A DNA stretch of 64,000 nucleotides from CAYTBN01 sp964436045 (GTDB taxonomy: Bacteria; Myxococcota_A; UBA796; UBA9615; CAYRNR01), in assembly GCA_964436045.1 (NCBI GenBank), contig CAYTBN010000025.1, forward strand, positions 1 through 64,000, read 5' to 3'. Positions 17,310 through 26,459 of this stretch are shown piece after piece. Every line of letters begins with the position of its first letter. Within the stretch, counting starts at the first letter, position 1. The translations under genes and the position numbers were made by a program. The notes under the pieces were generated by a model that worked only from the letters and a program-made list of their open reading frames with translations, had not been told where the DNA came from and made no database searches.

Positions 17310-18562
17310 GATCGCCGGTCCCGACCCCCATCATCGCCCTGCTGGTCTGCGTGTGGGCCGGCAGCACGGGCTGCCAGCCATCGGCGGTCGTCGTTTCGGA
17401 CGACGACGACGACAGCGATCTGGAGTGGCCCGAGCCGGAAGAGGTCCCGGGGGTCGACGATCCGGCGGCGGAGCTGTTCGACGGCGAGGGCATCCCCGAG
17501 TTCCACCTGGAGATCGACTCGGGGGGCATGGAGCAGCTCGAGGACGAGTCGTGGGAGGAGCTGTACAACGACTGGGAGGAGGCCGTGGACTTCCAGTGGG
17601 TCGAGGCTACCTTCACCCATCAGGGGCGCGAGATCGGCCCGGTCGGCGTGCGGATGAAGGGCCAGGGCTCGTTCCAGCCGATCTGGGGCAAACCGTCGCT
17701 GAAGATCGAGTTCGACGAGTTCGTCGACGGTGGCGCATACCTGGGGTTGGAGCGGCTGACGCTCAACAACATGGCGTCCGATCCCAGCATGCTGCGCGAG
17801 CGGCTGGGCTACGGCGTGATGCAGGAGATCGACCAGCCCGCCTCCCGCTGCGACTACGCCCTCGTCTACCTCAACGGCGAGTACAAGGGGGTCTACGCCA
17901 ACATCGAATCCACCGATCGGCGGATGGTCGGGCGCTGGTTCGAGGACACCGGCGGCTCGCTGTTCGAGGGCTGGGACACGGACTTCTACGAGGGCTGGAC
18001 GGACATGTTTCAGCTGGAGTTCGGCCCCGACGACCGCACCAACCTCGAGGGTCTGGCCGAGGCCCTGGAGATCCCGCAGGCCGAGGACGCCCTCGATGCG
18101 GCTGCCGAGCACGTGGACGTGCAGGGTTTCGTGGAGTTCTGGTCCGCCATCGCCCTGATCGGCCACTACGACGGCTACCCGTACCACTACGACGACTTCC
18201 ACGTGTACGACGACCCGACCAGCGGCACCCTGTGGTTCATCCCCTGGGGCATGGACGAGAGCTTCAACCCCTACGCCACCGTCGGCGAGATCGCCGGGCT
18301 GATGGCGCTGACCTGCGCCGGGGCCCAGTGGTGCCTCCAGGACTGGTACTACAGCCTGCTGGATCGCCTCGACGCCTTCGAGGCGATGGACGTGGCCGAC
18401 CTGCTCGACGAGGAGGCGGCGAGGATCCAGCCCTACGTCGAGGACGAGACGCTGCTGCCCTACGAGTGGGGCCTGGCCTCGGTGGCCCCGGCCCAGGCGG
18501 ACCTGCTGGAGTACATCGAATCGCGCCGAGATACGCTGATGTCGGAGCTGGGGGTGGAATGA
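17306..18562 (+). CDS. CotH-like kinase family lipoprotein
   Basis: 418 residues. The ATG at 17306 overlaps the asnB stop, and the signal ends AGSTGC, followed by an Asp-rich linker (residues ~33-38). The body matches the spore-coat CotH family: RMKGQGSF, KPSLKIEFDEF, ERLTLNNMASDPSMLRERLGYG (written here in parts), VYLNGEYKGVYANIE and LWFIPWGMDESF. CotH proteins are atypical, often secreted, protein kinases. The usual PWDxD element reads PWGMD here, so activity cannot be assumed. The coupling to asnB and a glycosyltransferase suggests modification of a surface polymer or protein. Confidence 0.87.
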   Translation: MRSPVPTPIIALLVCVWAGSTGCQPSAVVVSDDDDDSDLEWPEPEEVPGVDDPAAELFDGEGIPEFHLEIDSGGMEQLEDESWEELYNDWEEAVDFQWVEATFTHQGREIGPVGVRMKGQGSFQPIWGKPSLKIEFDEFVDGGAYLGLERLTLNNMASDPSMLRERLGYGVMQEIDQPASRCDYALVYLNGEYKGVYANIESTDRRMVGRWFEDTGGSLFEGWDTDFYEGWTDMFQLEFGPDDRTNLEGLAEALEIPQAEDALDAAAEHVDVQGFVEFWSAIALIGHYDGYPYHYDDFHVYDDPTSGTLWFIPWGMDESFNPYATVGEIAGLMALTCAGAQWCLQDWYYSLLDRLDAFEAMDVADLLDEEAARIQPYVEDETLLPYEWGLASVAPAQADLLEYIESRRDTLMSELGVE

Positions 18563-20412
18563 GACGCCTGTTCGGGCTGCTGATCGTCGTCGCGCTCGGT
18601 TGCGACGGTGGGGTGGTCGACGACGACGATACGACGGGCGACGACGACACCACCGACGGGGACGATGACGATTCCTTCGCTGTCGCCGACGTGTGCCACG
18701 ATGGCTCCGGGGACTACGAGACCATCCAGGCCGCCGTGGACGGCGAGCAGGGCGGCGCGACGATCCTGGTCTGTCCCGGCACCTACACAGAGAACGTGGT
18801 CATCGACGGCAAGGAGCTGACGGTGCGCGCCACCGACGGCGCCGCCGTCACCGTCATCGAGGGGGGATCGGCGGGCGCGGTCTGGACCGTGTCCGGCGTG
18901 GGCGGCGCCGGGGTGGTCATCGACGGATTCACCCTGACCGGCGGGGAAGGGGCGACCGGGGGCGGCCTGTCCTGCCTCGGCGCGACCGTGGACCTGCGAG
19001 ACAACGTGATCGAGGACAACGAGGCCGTCGACGGCGGCGGCATCGGCGCCAGCGACTGCCAGCTGATGGCGGCGGGCAACACGGTGCAGGACAACGAGGC
19101 CAGCGGCTTCGGCGGCGGCGTCTACCTGGGAGACTGCGTCGGCGACTTCGCCGGCAACCTGGTCCAGCGCAACGAAGGGGATCAGGGCGGGGGGATCGCG
19201 GTGCGCTGGGGATCGGTGGCGGTGGACGGCAACGTGGTCGACGACAACCTGGCCGGCTCCTGGGAGGAGTACGCGGGGGGCGGTGGGATCTACTCCGAGG
19301 GCGACGCGCCCCTGAGCGGCAACACGGTCAGCCACAACGAGGCCTACAAGCACGGCGGTGGCGTCTACCTCGCCCTGGGCAATGGCGAGTTCGTCGACAA
19401 CCACGTGTCGGGCAACCTGGCCAACGAGGACGGCGGCGGCGTCTACGTCTACATCGGCACCAACGACATCCTCGGCAACACCATCCGCGACAACGAGGCC
19501 TACGACGATGCGGGTGGCCTGCGGGTCATGAGCGGGAGCTGCCTGATCCAGGGCAACGAGGTCATCGAGAACCTGGCAGCCGACGACGGGGGCGGGGTCA
19601 AGCTGTCCCACGCGACCAGCGTGTTCGACGACAACCACGTGGAGGGCAACGTCACGGGCGACGAGGGCGGCGGCCTGGAGCTGGACAACGACGTCACCCC
19701 CGTCACCAACTCGACCTTCGTCGGCAACCGGGCAGGCCGCGGCGCGGGCATCCACTCGGGCGAGAACTTCGCCGAGGTATGGATCGCCAACAGCACGCTG
19801 TCGGGCAACGTGGCCAGCGACAGCGGCGGCGCGGTCCAGCTGGAGGACGACACCTTCGAGGCCACGCTGTTCCAGCTGGTGATCGAGGACAACGAGGCGA
19901 TCCGGGGCGGCGGCGTCTGCGTCAGCCGTTCGGTGGTGGCGGCGTCCAATCTGATCCTCCGGGACAACCGCGCCCTGGCGAGCGCCACCATCGGCGGCGG
20001 CGGCATCTACCTGGAGGACGCCACGGGCCAGCTGGCCAACCTGACCCTTCACGGCAACCAGAGCGACGCCACTGGCGGCCTCGGCGTGCAGGGGGCCGAC
20101 GGGCTGTCGGTGATCAACACCATCGTCGCCGACAGCGGCGGCGTGGGGGTGATGACCGACGGTTCGGCGTTCGGTCTGTGGGCCTACAACGACGTGGTCG
20201 GCAGCGCCGTGATCGACTACTCGATGATGGCCGATCCCACGGGTGTCGACGGCAATCTCTCCGCGGATCCGGGATTCGTCGATCCCGCGGGCTGCGACCT
20301 CCACCTGGATCCGGGCAGTCCGTGCATCGACGCGGGCGATCCCGGCCTCACCGATCCCGACGGCAGCCGATCCGACATCGGGGCCTTCGGTGGCGAGTAC
20401 GGCGACTGGTAG
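18559..20412 (+). CDS. Right-handed beta-helix repeat lipoprotein
   Basis: 617 residues. The ATG overlaps the CotH-like stop by 4 bp. A short signal ends VALGC, followed by an Asp/Thr linker (DDDDTTGDDDTT). CHDGSGDYETIQAAVDG opens a pectate-lyase-like fold. About twenty rungs follow with repeated GG-x-Y/L and GN-x-V-x-x-N-x-A patterns (e.g. GGGVYLGDCVG), ending in a DPGSPCIDAGDP cap as in polymorphic outer-membrane-like repeats. It is probably a surface polysaccharide-binding or adhesion protein. It ends the GT2-asnB-cotH-like unit. Confidence 0.88.
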   Translation: MRRLFGLLIVVALGCDGGVVDDDDTTGDDDTTDGDDDDSFAVADVCHDGSGDYETIQAAVDGEQGGATILVCPGTYTENVVIDGKELTVRATDGAAVTVIEGGSAGAVWTVSGVGGAGVVIDGFTLTGGEGATGGGLSCLGATVDLRDNVIEDNEAVDGGGIGASDCQLMAAGNTVQDNEASGFGGGVYLGDCVGDFAGNLVQRNEGDQGGGIAVRWGSVAVDGNVVDDNLAGSWEEYAGGGGIYSEGDAPLSGNTVSHNEAYKHGGGVYLALGNGEFVDNHVSGNLANEDGGGVYVYIGTNDILGNTIRDNEAYDDAGGLRVMSGSCLIQGNEVIENLAADDGGGVKLSHATSVFDDNHVEGNVTGDEGGGLELDNDVTPVTNSTFVGNRAGRGAGIHSGENFAEVWIANSTLSGNVASDSGGAVQLEDDTFEATLFQLVIEDNEAIRGGGVCVSRSVVAASNLILRDNRALASATIGGGGIYLEDATGQLANLTLHGNQSDATGGLGVQGADGLSVINTIVADSGGVGVMTDGSAFGLWAYNDVVGSAVIDYSMMADPTGVDGNLSADPGFVDPAGCDLHLDPGSPCIDAGDPGLTDPDGSRSDIGAFGGEYGDW

Positions 20413-20417
20413 CGGGG

Positions 20418-20433
20418 CCCCCTTGATTTCCTG
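20418..20433 (+). repeat. 16-bp exact repeat (copy 2; copy 1 at 4224-4239)
   Basis: Identical to the 16-mer upstream of the ABC cassette. Here it lies 5 bp after the beta-helix stop and 51 bp before the flavodoxin-like start. It could carry a -35 element or be a remnant of a repeat. Confidence 0.5.
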
Positions 20434-20484
20434 GCCTCCCGTGGCGACTCTGGTGCCTGCGAACTGGCCTTGAGGGAGTTGGCG

Positions 20485-20988
20485 ATGCGGGTCCTTGTCA
20501 CCTATCTGAGCGCGGTCGGGAACACCGACGTGCTGGCCCATGCCATCTTCCACGCGGTGATCCACGAGTCCGACAAAAAGATGCTGCCCCTGGACCAGGC
20601 GGACGGGTTCGACGATCCCGACATCGTGTTCGTCGGCTTCCCGGTGCACGAGCTGGGCGTGCCCGAAGAGGTGGCCGCGTACCTGCACGCGCTACCGGAC
20701 GCGACGGCGCTGGTCCTGTTCTGCGCCCACGGCTCCTACCGCGGCGGCGAACGGCCGTTGCGGGCGATGGTGGACGCGCTGGACCTGGCCAAGGGCAAGA
20801 CCGTGCTGGGCACCTTCAGCTGCCAGGGCGAGGTGCCCGCCGAGGTCATCGACGGGCTGCACGGCCATCCGGAACAGCTGGACTGGCTGCTGGATGCCAA
20901 GGCGTCCGTGGGCCACCCGGACGCCGCCGACCGGGATGCTGCCAGGGAGTTCGCCCGCCACATGCTGGTCAAGGCGCGGGTTCTCTGA
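20485..20988 (+). CDS. Flavodoxin-like protein
   Basis: 167 residues from ATG 20485, chosen over the in-frame TTG 15 bp earlier because GGGAG lies at the right distance. The N-terminus MRVLVTYLSAVGNTDVLAHAI matches the FMN phosphate loop of flavodoxins (T/S-x-x-G-N-T-x). DIVFVGFPVHELGVP and ALVLFCAHGSYRGGE correspond to the two later flavin-binding loops. Length fits a single-domain flavodoxin-family protein. It is likely an FMN electron carrier or flavin-dependent oxidoreductase subunit. Two bases separate it from the next gene. Confidence 0.82.
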   Translation: MRVLVTYLSAVGNTDVLAHAIFHAVIHESDKKMLPLDQADGFDDPDIVFVGFPVHELGVPEEVAAYLHALPDATALVLFCAHGSYRGGERPLRAMVDALDLAKGKTVLGTFSCQGEVPAEVIDGLHGHPEQLDWLLDAKASVGHPDAADRDAAREFARHMLVKARVL

Positions 20989-20990
20989 CC

Positions 20991-22325
20991 ATGCATCCAT
21001 CCGCCATCGAGGTGGTGGCCACGGTCCTGTTCGGACTGGCGATCCTCCACACGTTCACCGTCAAGCGTTTCCACAATCTGGCTCACCGGATGCCCGACGG
21101 CGGCGTGCTGGAGAACGTCTTCCACATGCTGGCCGAGGTGGAGGTGGTGTTCGGCCTGTGGGCGGGGGTGTTCCTGGTGGTGCTGGCGGGCCTCGGCTCG
21201 GTGGACGACGCGGTCCACTACCTGGAGGGCGCGTACGTCCTGGGGGGCGGCCACGGGGAAGGGAGTGGGCAGCCGGTTCGCATCGACTTCACCGAGCCAG
21301 CGTTCGTGTTCGTGATCATGGTCGTGGCCGCGACCCGCCCGGTGCTGGAGATGACCGGTCGGGTCATCGAACGCCTGGCCGGGCTGCTGCCGATGTCGCC
21401 GTCGATATCGTTCTTCGTGGTGGCGCTGATCGTCGGGCCTCTGCTCGGCAGCTTCATCACCGAACCCGCGGCGATGACCGTCACAGCGCTGCTGCTCAGG
21501 AAGCGGTTCTACGACCTCGAGCCCTCCACGCGGCTGAAGTACGCGACCCTGGGTCTGCTGTTCGTCAACATCTCCATCGGCGGCACGCTGACCCACTTCG
21601 CGGCCCCGCCGGTGCTGATGGTGGCCGGCAAGTTTGGCTGGGATCTGCCGTTCATGCTGACCCACTTCGGCTGGAAGGCGATGCTGGCGGTGATGCTCAA
21701 CACCGCGGTCGTGGCCGCGCTCCACGCCCGTGAGCTGCGCCGCTTCGACGACCTGGCGCTGGCGACGCTGGAGATCAGGCCCCCCGTGCCGTGGTGGGTG
21801 GTGGCGATCCACCTGGCGCTGCTGTTCGACATCGTGGCGTTCTCCCACCACATGGTGATGTTCCTGGGCTTCTTCCTGGTGTTCCTCGGGGTGGTGGACG
21901 TGACCCAGGAGTACCAGGATCGGCTGTCGCTGCGGCAGGGGCTGCTGGTGGGGTTCTTCCTGGCGGGGGTCGTGGTGCTCGGCGGGATGCAGAAGTGGTG
22001 GCTGCAGCCCGTGCTGGCCAACCTGTCGGAGGTCCCCCTGCTGATAGGTGCCGCCGGGTTGACCGCCTTCACCGACAACGCGGCATTGACCTACCTGGGC
22101 TCCCAGGTGGACGGGCTGTCCGAGAGCATGAAGTACGCCCTCGTCGCGGGCGCGGTGGCCGGCGGCGGCTTGACCGTGATCGCCAACGCCCCCAACCCGG
22201 CGGGCTACGGCATCCTCAAGAACAGCTTCGACACCGAGGGCATCAGTCCGGTGCTGCTCGTCGCTGGCGCCGCCGGCCCCACCGTGGTCGCGATCCTGGC
22301 TTTCCTGCTCTTGCCGAGCTTCTAG
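20991..22325 (+). CDS. Putative Na+/H+ antiporter family membrane protein
   Basis: 444 residues with about eleven to twelve hydrophobic segments. FITEPAAMTVTALLL, NISIGGTLTHFAAPPVLMVA and AFTDNAALTYLGSQV are typical of the putative Na+/H+ antiporter family, which resembles the ion-transporter (NhaD/ArsB-like) fold with paired half-repeats. It has no clear ribosome site and starts 2 bp after the flavodoxin-like stop, so translation is probably coupled. Sodium/proton exchange is inferred from the family name; the substrate is not proven. Confidence 0.85.
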   Translation: MHPSAIEVVATVLFGLAILHTFTVKRFHNLAHRMPDGGVLENVFHMLAEVEVVFGLWAGVFLVVLAGLGSVDDAVHYLEGAYVLGGGHGEGSGQPVRIDFTEPAFVFVIMVVAATRPVLEMTGRVIERLAGLLPMSPSISFFVVALIVGPLLGSFITEPAAMTVTALLLRKRFYDLEPSTRLKYATLGLLFVNISIGGTLTHFAAPPVLMVAGKFGWDLPFMLTHFGWKAMLAVMLNTAVVAALHARELRRFDDLALATLEIRPPVPWWVVAIHLALLFDIVAFSHHMVMFLGFFLVFLGVVDVTQEYQDRLSLRQGLLVGFFLAGVVVLGGMQKWWLQPVLANLSEVPLLIGAAGLTAFTDNAALTYLGSQVDGLSESMKYALVAGAVAGGGLTVIANAPNPAGYGILKNSFDTEGISPVLLVAGAAGPTVVAILAFLLLPSF

Positions 22326-22327
22326 CC

Positions 22328-22347
22328 AGTCTCCGTCCCGAAATGCG
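22328..22347. repeat. Second copy of the 9015-9034-type repeat
   Basis: The reverse complement of this 20-mer matches CGCATTTCGGGATGGAGACT at the 9002-9032 hairpin with one mismatch. It occupies most of the 32-bp gap between two convergent genes. The second arm of the hairpin is degraded here, so only a weak structure forms. Confidence 0.65.
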
Positions 22348-22357
22348 CGACAGGCTC

Positions 22358-23995
22358 CTAGCGCGCGGGCACCACCGTCAGCGACAGGGACAGGCACCAG
22401 CCGTCGCCCGCGGTCAGGACGCCGTCGATCCCCGCCTGGACGGTGGGGCCGCTGCCGCCGTCCAGCGCCGAGATCGGGAACGTGGGCAGGGTGGCGGCGG
22501 GCAGCGAGCCGAACACGTCCTCCATGACCACCGGTACGGCCGTCAGCATCACCTGGGCGACCTGTTCGCTGCTGGCCAGATCGGTCAGCTGATCGAAGCC
22601 GATATCCCGGAGAACGACCGCGCGCTCCGGATCCGGGAGCAGCCACACCGCATCGTCACCGTCGGCCACGATCCGGATCGGAACCCTGGCCGCCGTGCGG
22701 GCGATGGCCGTGCCGATGTCGCCCACGTCCATGGTCGCCTCGATGCCGCCCACGTCCAGCCACGGTTGGCCCTCGGTCCAGATCAGCAGCGGCGGCAGAT
22801 CGAGCGTCAGCGTGGCGGTGGTCAGCAGGGAGTAGGGGAACTCCAGCTCGGGGAGGCCGCGTTGTTCCAGCTCCTCGCGGGTGTAGGCGATGCCGTCGAG
22901 GTTGCCCGCATCCCAGACCGCGAACGCCAGGGGGCCCAGCAGGGGGGAGCCGGCGCAGGCGACCGCGTCGCCCTCGCCCAGGCCGTCGGCCGCCATCGTC
23001 CCTGCCAGCACCCCCTGGTCTGCCGTGGCCACGATCGGGGTCTCGACGGCGATGGCCAGCGCGTAATCCAGGACCAGCGCGTCGTTCTCGACCCTCGCCG
23101 ACGTCAGCTCCACGCTCTGGGTCAGCGGCCGCGGGAACTCGATACCCACGGTGGGCGCGATCTGTGCCATCAGCTCGCCGACCACGCCCTCGGTCGCGTT
23201 GGCGGTGGCGTCGGCGATTGCGTCGGCGATGGAGTCCGCCAGCAGCTGGACCATGGCGTCGTATACGTCCTGGGGCAGGTTGCCGCTGTCGTCCACCGTC
23301 GGGTCGGTGGCCACCACCGTCGTCTCGCCGATGGTGGCGCCCGCCGGGCTCAGCTGAACCGGGCCGGACACGGTGATCTGGGCGAACGTGGCGCTGCCCT
23401 CGGAGTGCCACAGCAACGCGTCGGCGGCGTACAGGGCGACCACGTCGGTGAGTACCGCGTTGAGCAAGAGGGCCTCTTCGTCGGCGGTCAGGGTGATGTC
23501 GATGAGCGGGGCGACGGCGCTGTCCACGGTCAGCGTGCCGATCACCGCCAGGGTCATCGGGTTGTCCTCGACGTAACCCACCAGCTCGGCGCCCGCGAGC
23601 AGCGACTCGACGATCCCGGTCACCGAATGTTCGTCCCCCGACAGGGCCTGGCCGCCGAGGCGGATGCGGACCGCGCCCACGGACGGCGAACCCGGTTCGT
23701 CGAATTCGCCCTGATGCCACGATCGGGTGGCGATGGCGCCCGATCCGGAGTGGGCCGCCGTCACGAACCCCAGCCCGTCAGCGGCCTCGACGCTGGCCTC
23801 GAAGGCGCCATCCACCTTCTCTGCCGGCTGACCGTCGATCTCGATGGACGTGGCTGACGACGACACGAGCACGTCGACCGGCTCGCCACCGGGCAGCATG
23901 GCCCCGGCGGGTGGCTCGTCGATGGCGATGTCGGGCCGGCAGCCGGCCGCGGCGAGCAGCAGCAGCGGAGTGATGAGACGAAACACAGCGGGCAT
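22358..23995 (-). CDS. Large lipoprotein of unknown function
   Basis: 545 residues. The start at 23995 follows GGAGGGATTC, and the signal ends LLLLAAAGC. The N-terminal ~90 residues are Pro/Gly-rich and could be an Ig-like domain (SSSATSIEIDGQPAEKV). The rest is a long beta-rich region of repeated hydrophobic strands with a helical stretch near residues 238-265 (VYDAMVQLLADSIADAIADA). Amphipathic strand/helix patterns recall lipid-binding tubular proteins, but I see no firm family match. It is divergent from the propeller gene at 24096. Confidence 0.78.
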   Translation of the reverse strand: MPAVFRLITPLLLLAAAGCRPDIAIDEPPAGAMLPGGEPVDVLVSSSATSIEIDGQPAEKVDGAFEASVEAADGLGFVTAAHSGSGAIATRSWHQGEFDEPGSPSVGAVRIRLGGQALSGDEHSVTGIVESLLAGAELVGYVEDNPMTLAVIGTLTVDSAVAPLIDITLTADEEALLLNAVLTDVVALYAADALLWHSEGSATFAQITVSGPVQLSPAGATIGETTVVATDPTVDDSGNLPQDVYDAMVQLLADSIADAIADATANATEGVVGELMAQIAPTVGIEFPRPLTQSVELTSARVENDALVLDYALAIAVETPIVATADQGVLAGTMAADGLGEGDAVACAGSPLLGPLAFAVWDAGNLDGIAYTREELEQRGLPELEFPYSLLTTATLTLDLPPLLIWTEGQPWLDVGGIEATMDVGDIGTAIARTAARVPIRIVADGDDAVWLLPDPERAVVLRDIGFDQLTDLASSEQVAQVMLTAVPVVMEDVFGSLPAATLPTFPISALDGGSGPTVQAGIDGVLTAGDGWCLSLSLTVVPAR

Positions 23996-24023
23996 GAATC
24001 CCTCCGGTCGCGGATCGGGGGGG

Positions 24024-24029
24024 ATCATA
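24024..24029 (-). promoter_or_regulatory. Candidate -10 box for the 23995 lipoprotein
   Basis: On the minus strand this reads TATGAT, 28 nt before the start codon. No clear -35 box is visible. Confidence 0.35.
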
Positions 24030-24049
24030 CGGCACGCGGCGGGCCGCGC

Positions 24050-24086
24050 TAGAATCCCGCCCGTCCGGCGGTCCTGGGCCGGACGG
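24050..24086 (+). promoter_or_regulatory. Candidate -10 plus leader palindrome for the propeller gene
   Basis: TAGAAT (24050-24055) is a plausible -10 box. Just downstream, CCGTCCGG (24061-24068) and CCGGACGG (24079-24086) form a perfect 8-bp inverted repeat with a 10-nt spacer near the expected transcript start. It could be an operator or a leader hairpin. Confidence 0.4.
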
Positions 24087-24095
24087 GGAGTGAGA

Positions 24096-26459
24096 ATGAG
24101 CTGGATCCGGACGATATCGACGATCTTGACGGCACTGGCGGTCCTCGCCGCGATCACCCCGGCGACCGCCGAGGTCCACGTGGAGCAGCTGGACCTGGCC
24201 TCGGAGGCGGGCTTCCCGGTCAACGGGCTGGGACCGATGCTGGTGCGAGCCGATCCAGCCCGGAACCGGGTGGTGGTGGCCAACACCCTGAGTCCGACGC
24301 TGACCTTCATCGATGGGGCCACCGACGCGGTCACGAGCGTGGAGATCGGCGTGCGGGGCCTCCAGCACCTCAAGGACGAGGCGCTGGCCGTGCGCCAGGA
24401 GGATGGTTCGGTCTACCTGGTGGCCTACCGCAGCCTGGTGATCCACGATCCCGATCGTCCGCTGTCTCCGCCCATACCGACCCTGGTGCAGTTCGAGTCG
24501 GTGGCGGTCGACGAGGCCACGGGCAACGCCTTCCTCGCCGGACGTGAGAGCGGCAAGCTGGGGTTCTACGACGCCCGTCGTCAGCGCCTGAAGTTGCTGC
24601 GCTGGACCGACGAAGGAGACGCGCTCGACAACGAGAATCAGACCCCGCCGCCGCCGCTGCGCAAGGTGGTCGCGCTGCCCCCCGCGAAGCCGGGCAAGCC
24701 GGGGCGCATCGCCGCCATCGACGGGTTCTCCGCCACCTTGACCGTGTTCGACGCGGCCAAGGGCAGGCCGGGCAAGAAACGAAGCCTGCCGCTGGAGCCC
24801 GGCGGCCGCTGGCACCTGGCGGGGGTCGATCCCGTCAGCGGACACATCTACCTGGTGATCGAGACCGCGGAGCGCAAGGCGATCCAGGCGGCCCGGATCC
24901 ACCCGGACCACGATGCCGACGACGTCGTGGTACCCCTGCCCGGCTTCGGCGAGCCGGTGGGGATGCTGTACAACGTCGCCCGCGGCGAGGTGGTGATCCC
25001 GTACGACAACCACCCCACCCTGCACGTGATCGAGTTCGGCGAAGGGGGCTCGCTGCACGACATCGCCATCCCCGCGTTCGGCAACGACGCCACCGCCCTG
25101 ACCGACGACGGCGGGACGCTGTTCGTGGGCAGCTGGGCCCACGGCGAGGTCGAGGAGGTCGACCTGGCCGAGCGGCGGTTCGTCGGCCGGGTCCAGGGCC
25201 AGGGGATCCTGCCCCACATGTTCGCCATGGACTGGCTGTCCACCAATGGCCAGCTGTACTTCCCGGTGGGCGCCACGGCCGTCAACGGCTGCTTCGGCGC
25301 CTCGGTGACCCGCCTCGATCCGGCGACCGGCGAGTCGGCGACGATCCGCACCGGTTGGGGGCCGATCGACCTGATCCAGGTGCCTGGGCGCGAGTCGTTC
25401 TGGATCTTCGACAACGAGAGCCGCTACGCCGAGGTGACCGCCGACGGCGACGTGGACTTCCACGATCTGCCCCATCGCTTTCCGCTGCGGGCTGCCCCCG
25501 CCCCGGACGGGCGGGTCTACCTGGCCTACGGACCCCACCAGTCCTACTGGCCAGTGGTCTACATCTGGGCCGCCCGCAACGGCGTGGCGACCCTCGACGC
25601 CGACGAGGGCCCCGTGTTCGACCGCCGTATCCCGCGGCAGCCGCTGGACCTGGCCCTGGGCGCCAACGGCGAGCTGTACATGCCCCAGAGCAACTGGGGC
25701 AAGGAGGACTCGTTCCTGATCACCCTGGCCGACGGCGTGCGGGAGCTGAACATTCGCGAGCGCTTCGAGCTGGGCGACGAGGTGGTCCGCGAGACCACCC
25801 AGCGCGTGCTGCGCTTCGACCCAGGCAACGGCTTGCTGTACTCGCTGCGGGTGGGCGAACAGGACGACCAGCCGACCATGCTGCGGGTGGTCGACGCCGC
25901 GAGCGGCGAGGTGATCCAGCGGATTGAGGTCGGTGCCAACGCCACCGACCTGGCGTTCGATGACGAACACGTGTTCGTGGCCTGCTTCGGAGACGACAAC
26001 GTCGCGGTGGTCGACAAGGCCGACTGGACGGTCAAGTCCGTGCCCGCTGGCGACGGTCCACTGCGCTTCGCCCGGCTCGACGACCGGCTGTTCGTGGTGG
26101 CCCACCTGGACTCCACCCTGCACGAGATCGAAGGGCAGGAGCGGAGCTGGCCGCTGTTGATCGAGGGGCAGCCGGACGGGATCTACGCCTGGGACGGGCG
26201 GCTGGTGATCACGGCGCACTCCTCACGGTCGATGACGCTGGCGGTGTTCGACCCGGTCGCGAGCGAGTTCGAGGACGTGCGCCAGCTGTTCCGCGACTTC
26301 GGCGACACCCACCTGGACACGCCCAACTCCGCGTTCCACATGAGCGGCCAGTACGGCGACGCCGTGCCCTCCCTCACCCGCGGCGCCGTCTCCACGGCCG
26401 GCGACCTGTGGATCACCGACTTCCTGTCGGGCTGGCTGCTGATCGTCGCCGAGATCTAG
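24096..26459 (+). CDS. Secreted beta-propeller (YncE-like) protein
   Basis: 787 residues from ATG 24096, preceded by GGGGAG. The Sec signal has a hydrophobic core ending ATAEV. About a dozen repeated four-strand blades are visible, with recurring patterns such as NRVVVANTLSPTLTFID, VEEVDLAERRFVGRV and DDEHVFVACFGDDNVAVVD, enough for two propellers. There are no catalytic motifs and no anchor. Such proteins usually bind ligands or partners in the periplasm or outside the cell; the specific role is unknown. Confidence 0.83.
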   Translation: MSWIRTISTILTALAVLAAITPATAEVHVEQLDLASEAGFPVNGLGPMLVRADPARNRVVVANTLSPTLTFIDGATDAVTSVEIGVRGLQHLKDEALAVRQEDGSVYLVAYRSLVIHDPDRPLSPPIPTLVQFESVAVDEATGNAFLAGRESGKLGFYDARRQRLKLLRWTDEGDALDNENQTPPPPLRKVVALPPAKPGKPGRIAAIDGFSATLTVFDAAKGRPGKKRSLPLEPGGRWHLAGVDPVSGHIYLVIETAERKAIQAARIHPDHDADDVVVPLPGFGEPVGMLYNVARGEVVIPYDNHPTLHVIEFGEGGSLHDIAIPAFGNDATALTDDGGTLFVGSWAHGEVEEVDLAERRFVGRVQGQGILPHMFAMDWLSTNGQLYFPVGATAVNGCFGASVTRLDPATGESATIRTGWGPIDLIQVPGRESFWIFDNESRYAEVTADGDVDFHDLPHRFPLRAAPAPDGRVYLAYGPHQSYWPVVYIWAARNGVATLDADEGPVFDRRIPRQPLDLALGANGELYMPQSNWGKEDSFLITLADGVRELNIRERFELGDEVVRETTQRVLRFDPGNGLLYSLRVGEQDDQPTMLRVVDAASGEVIQRIEVGANATDLAFDDEHVFVACFGDDNVAVVDKADWTVKSVPAGDGPLRFARLDDRLFVVAHLDSTLHEIEGQERSWPLLIEGQPDGIYAWDGRLVITAHSSRSMTLAVFDPVASEFEDVRQLFRDFGDTHLDTPNSAFHMSGQYGDAVPSLTRGAVSTAGDLWITDFLSGWLLIVAEI

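Noticed and set aside
20485..22325. Flavodoxin-like plus antiporter as a redox-driven sodium pump
   Set aside because: Adjacency and coupling are real, but no quinone, flavin-linkage or subunit motif supports energy coupling between them.
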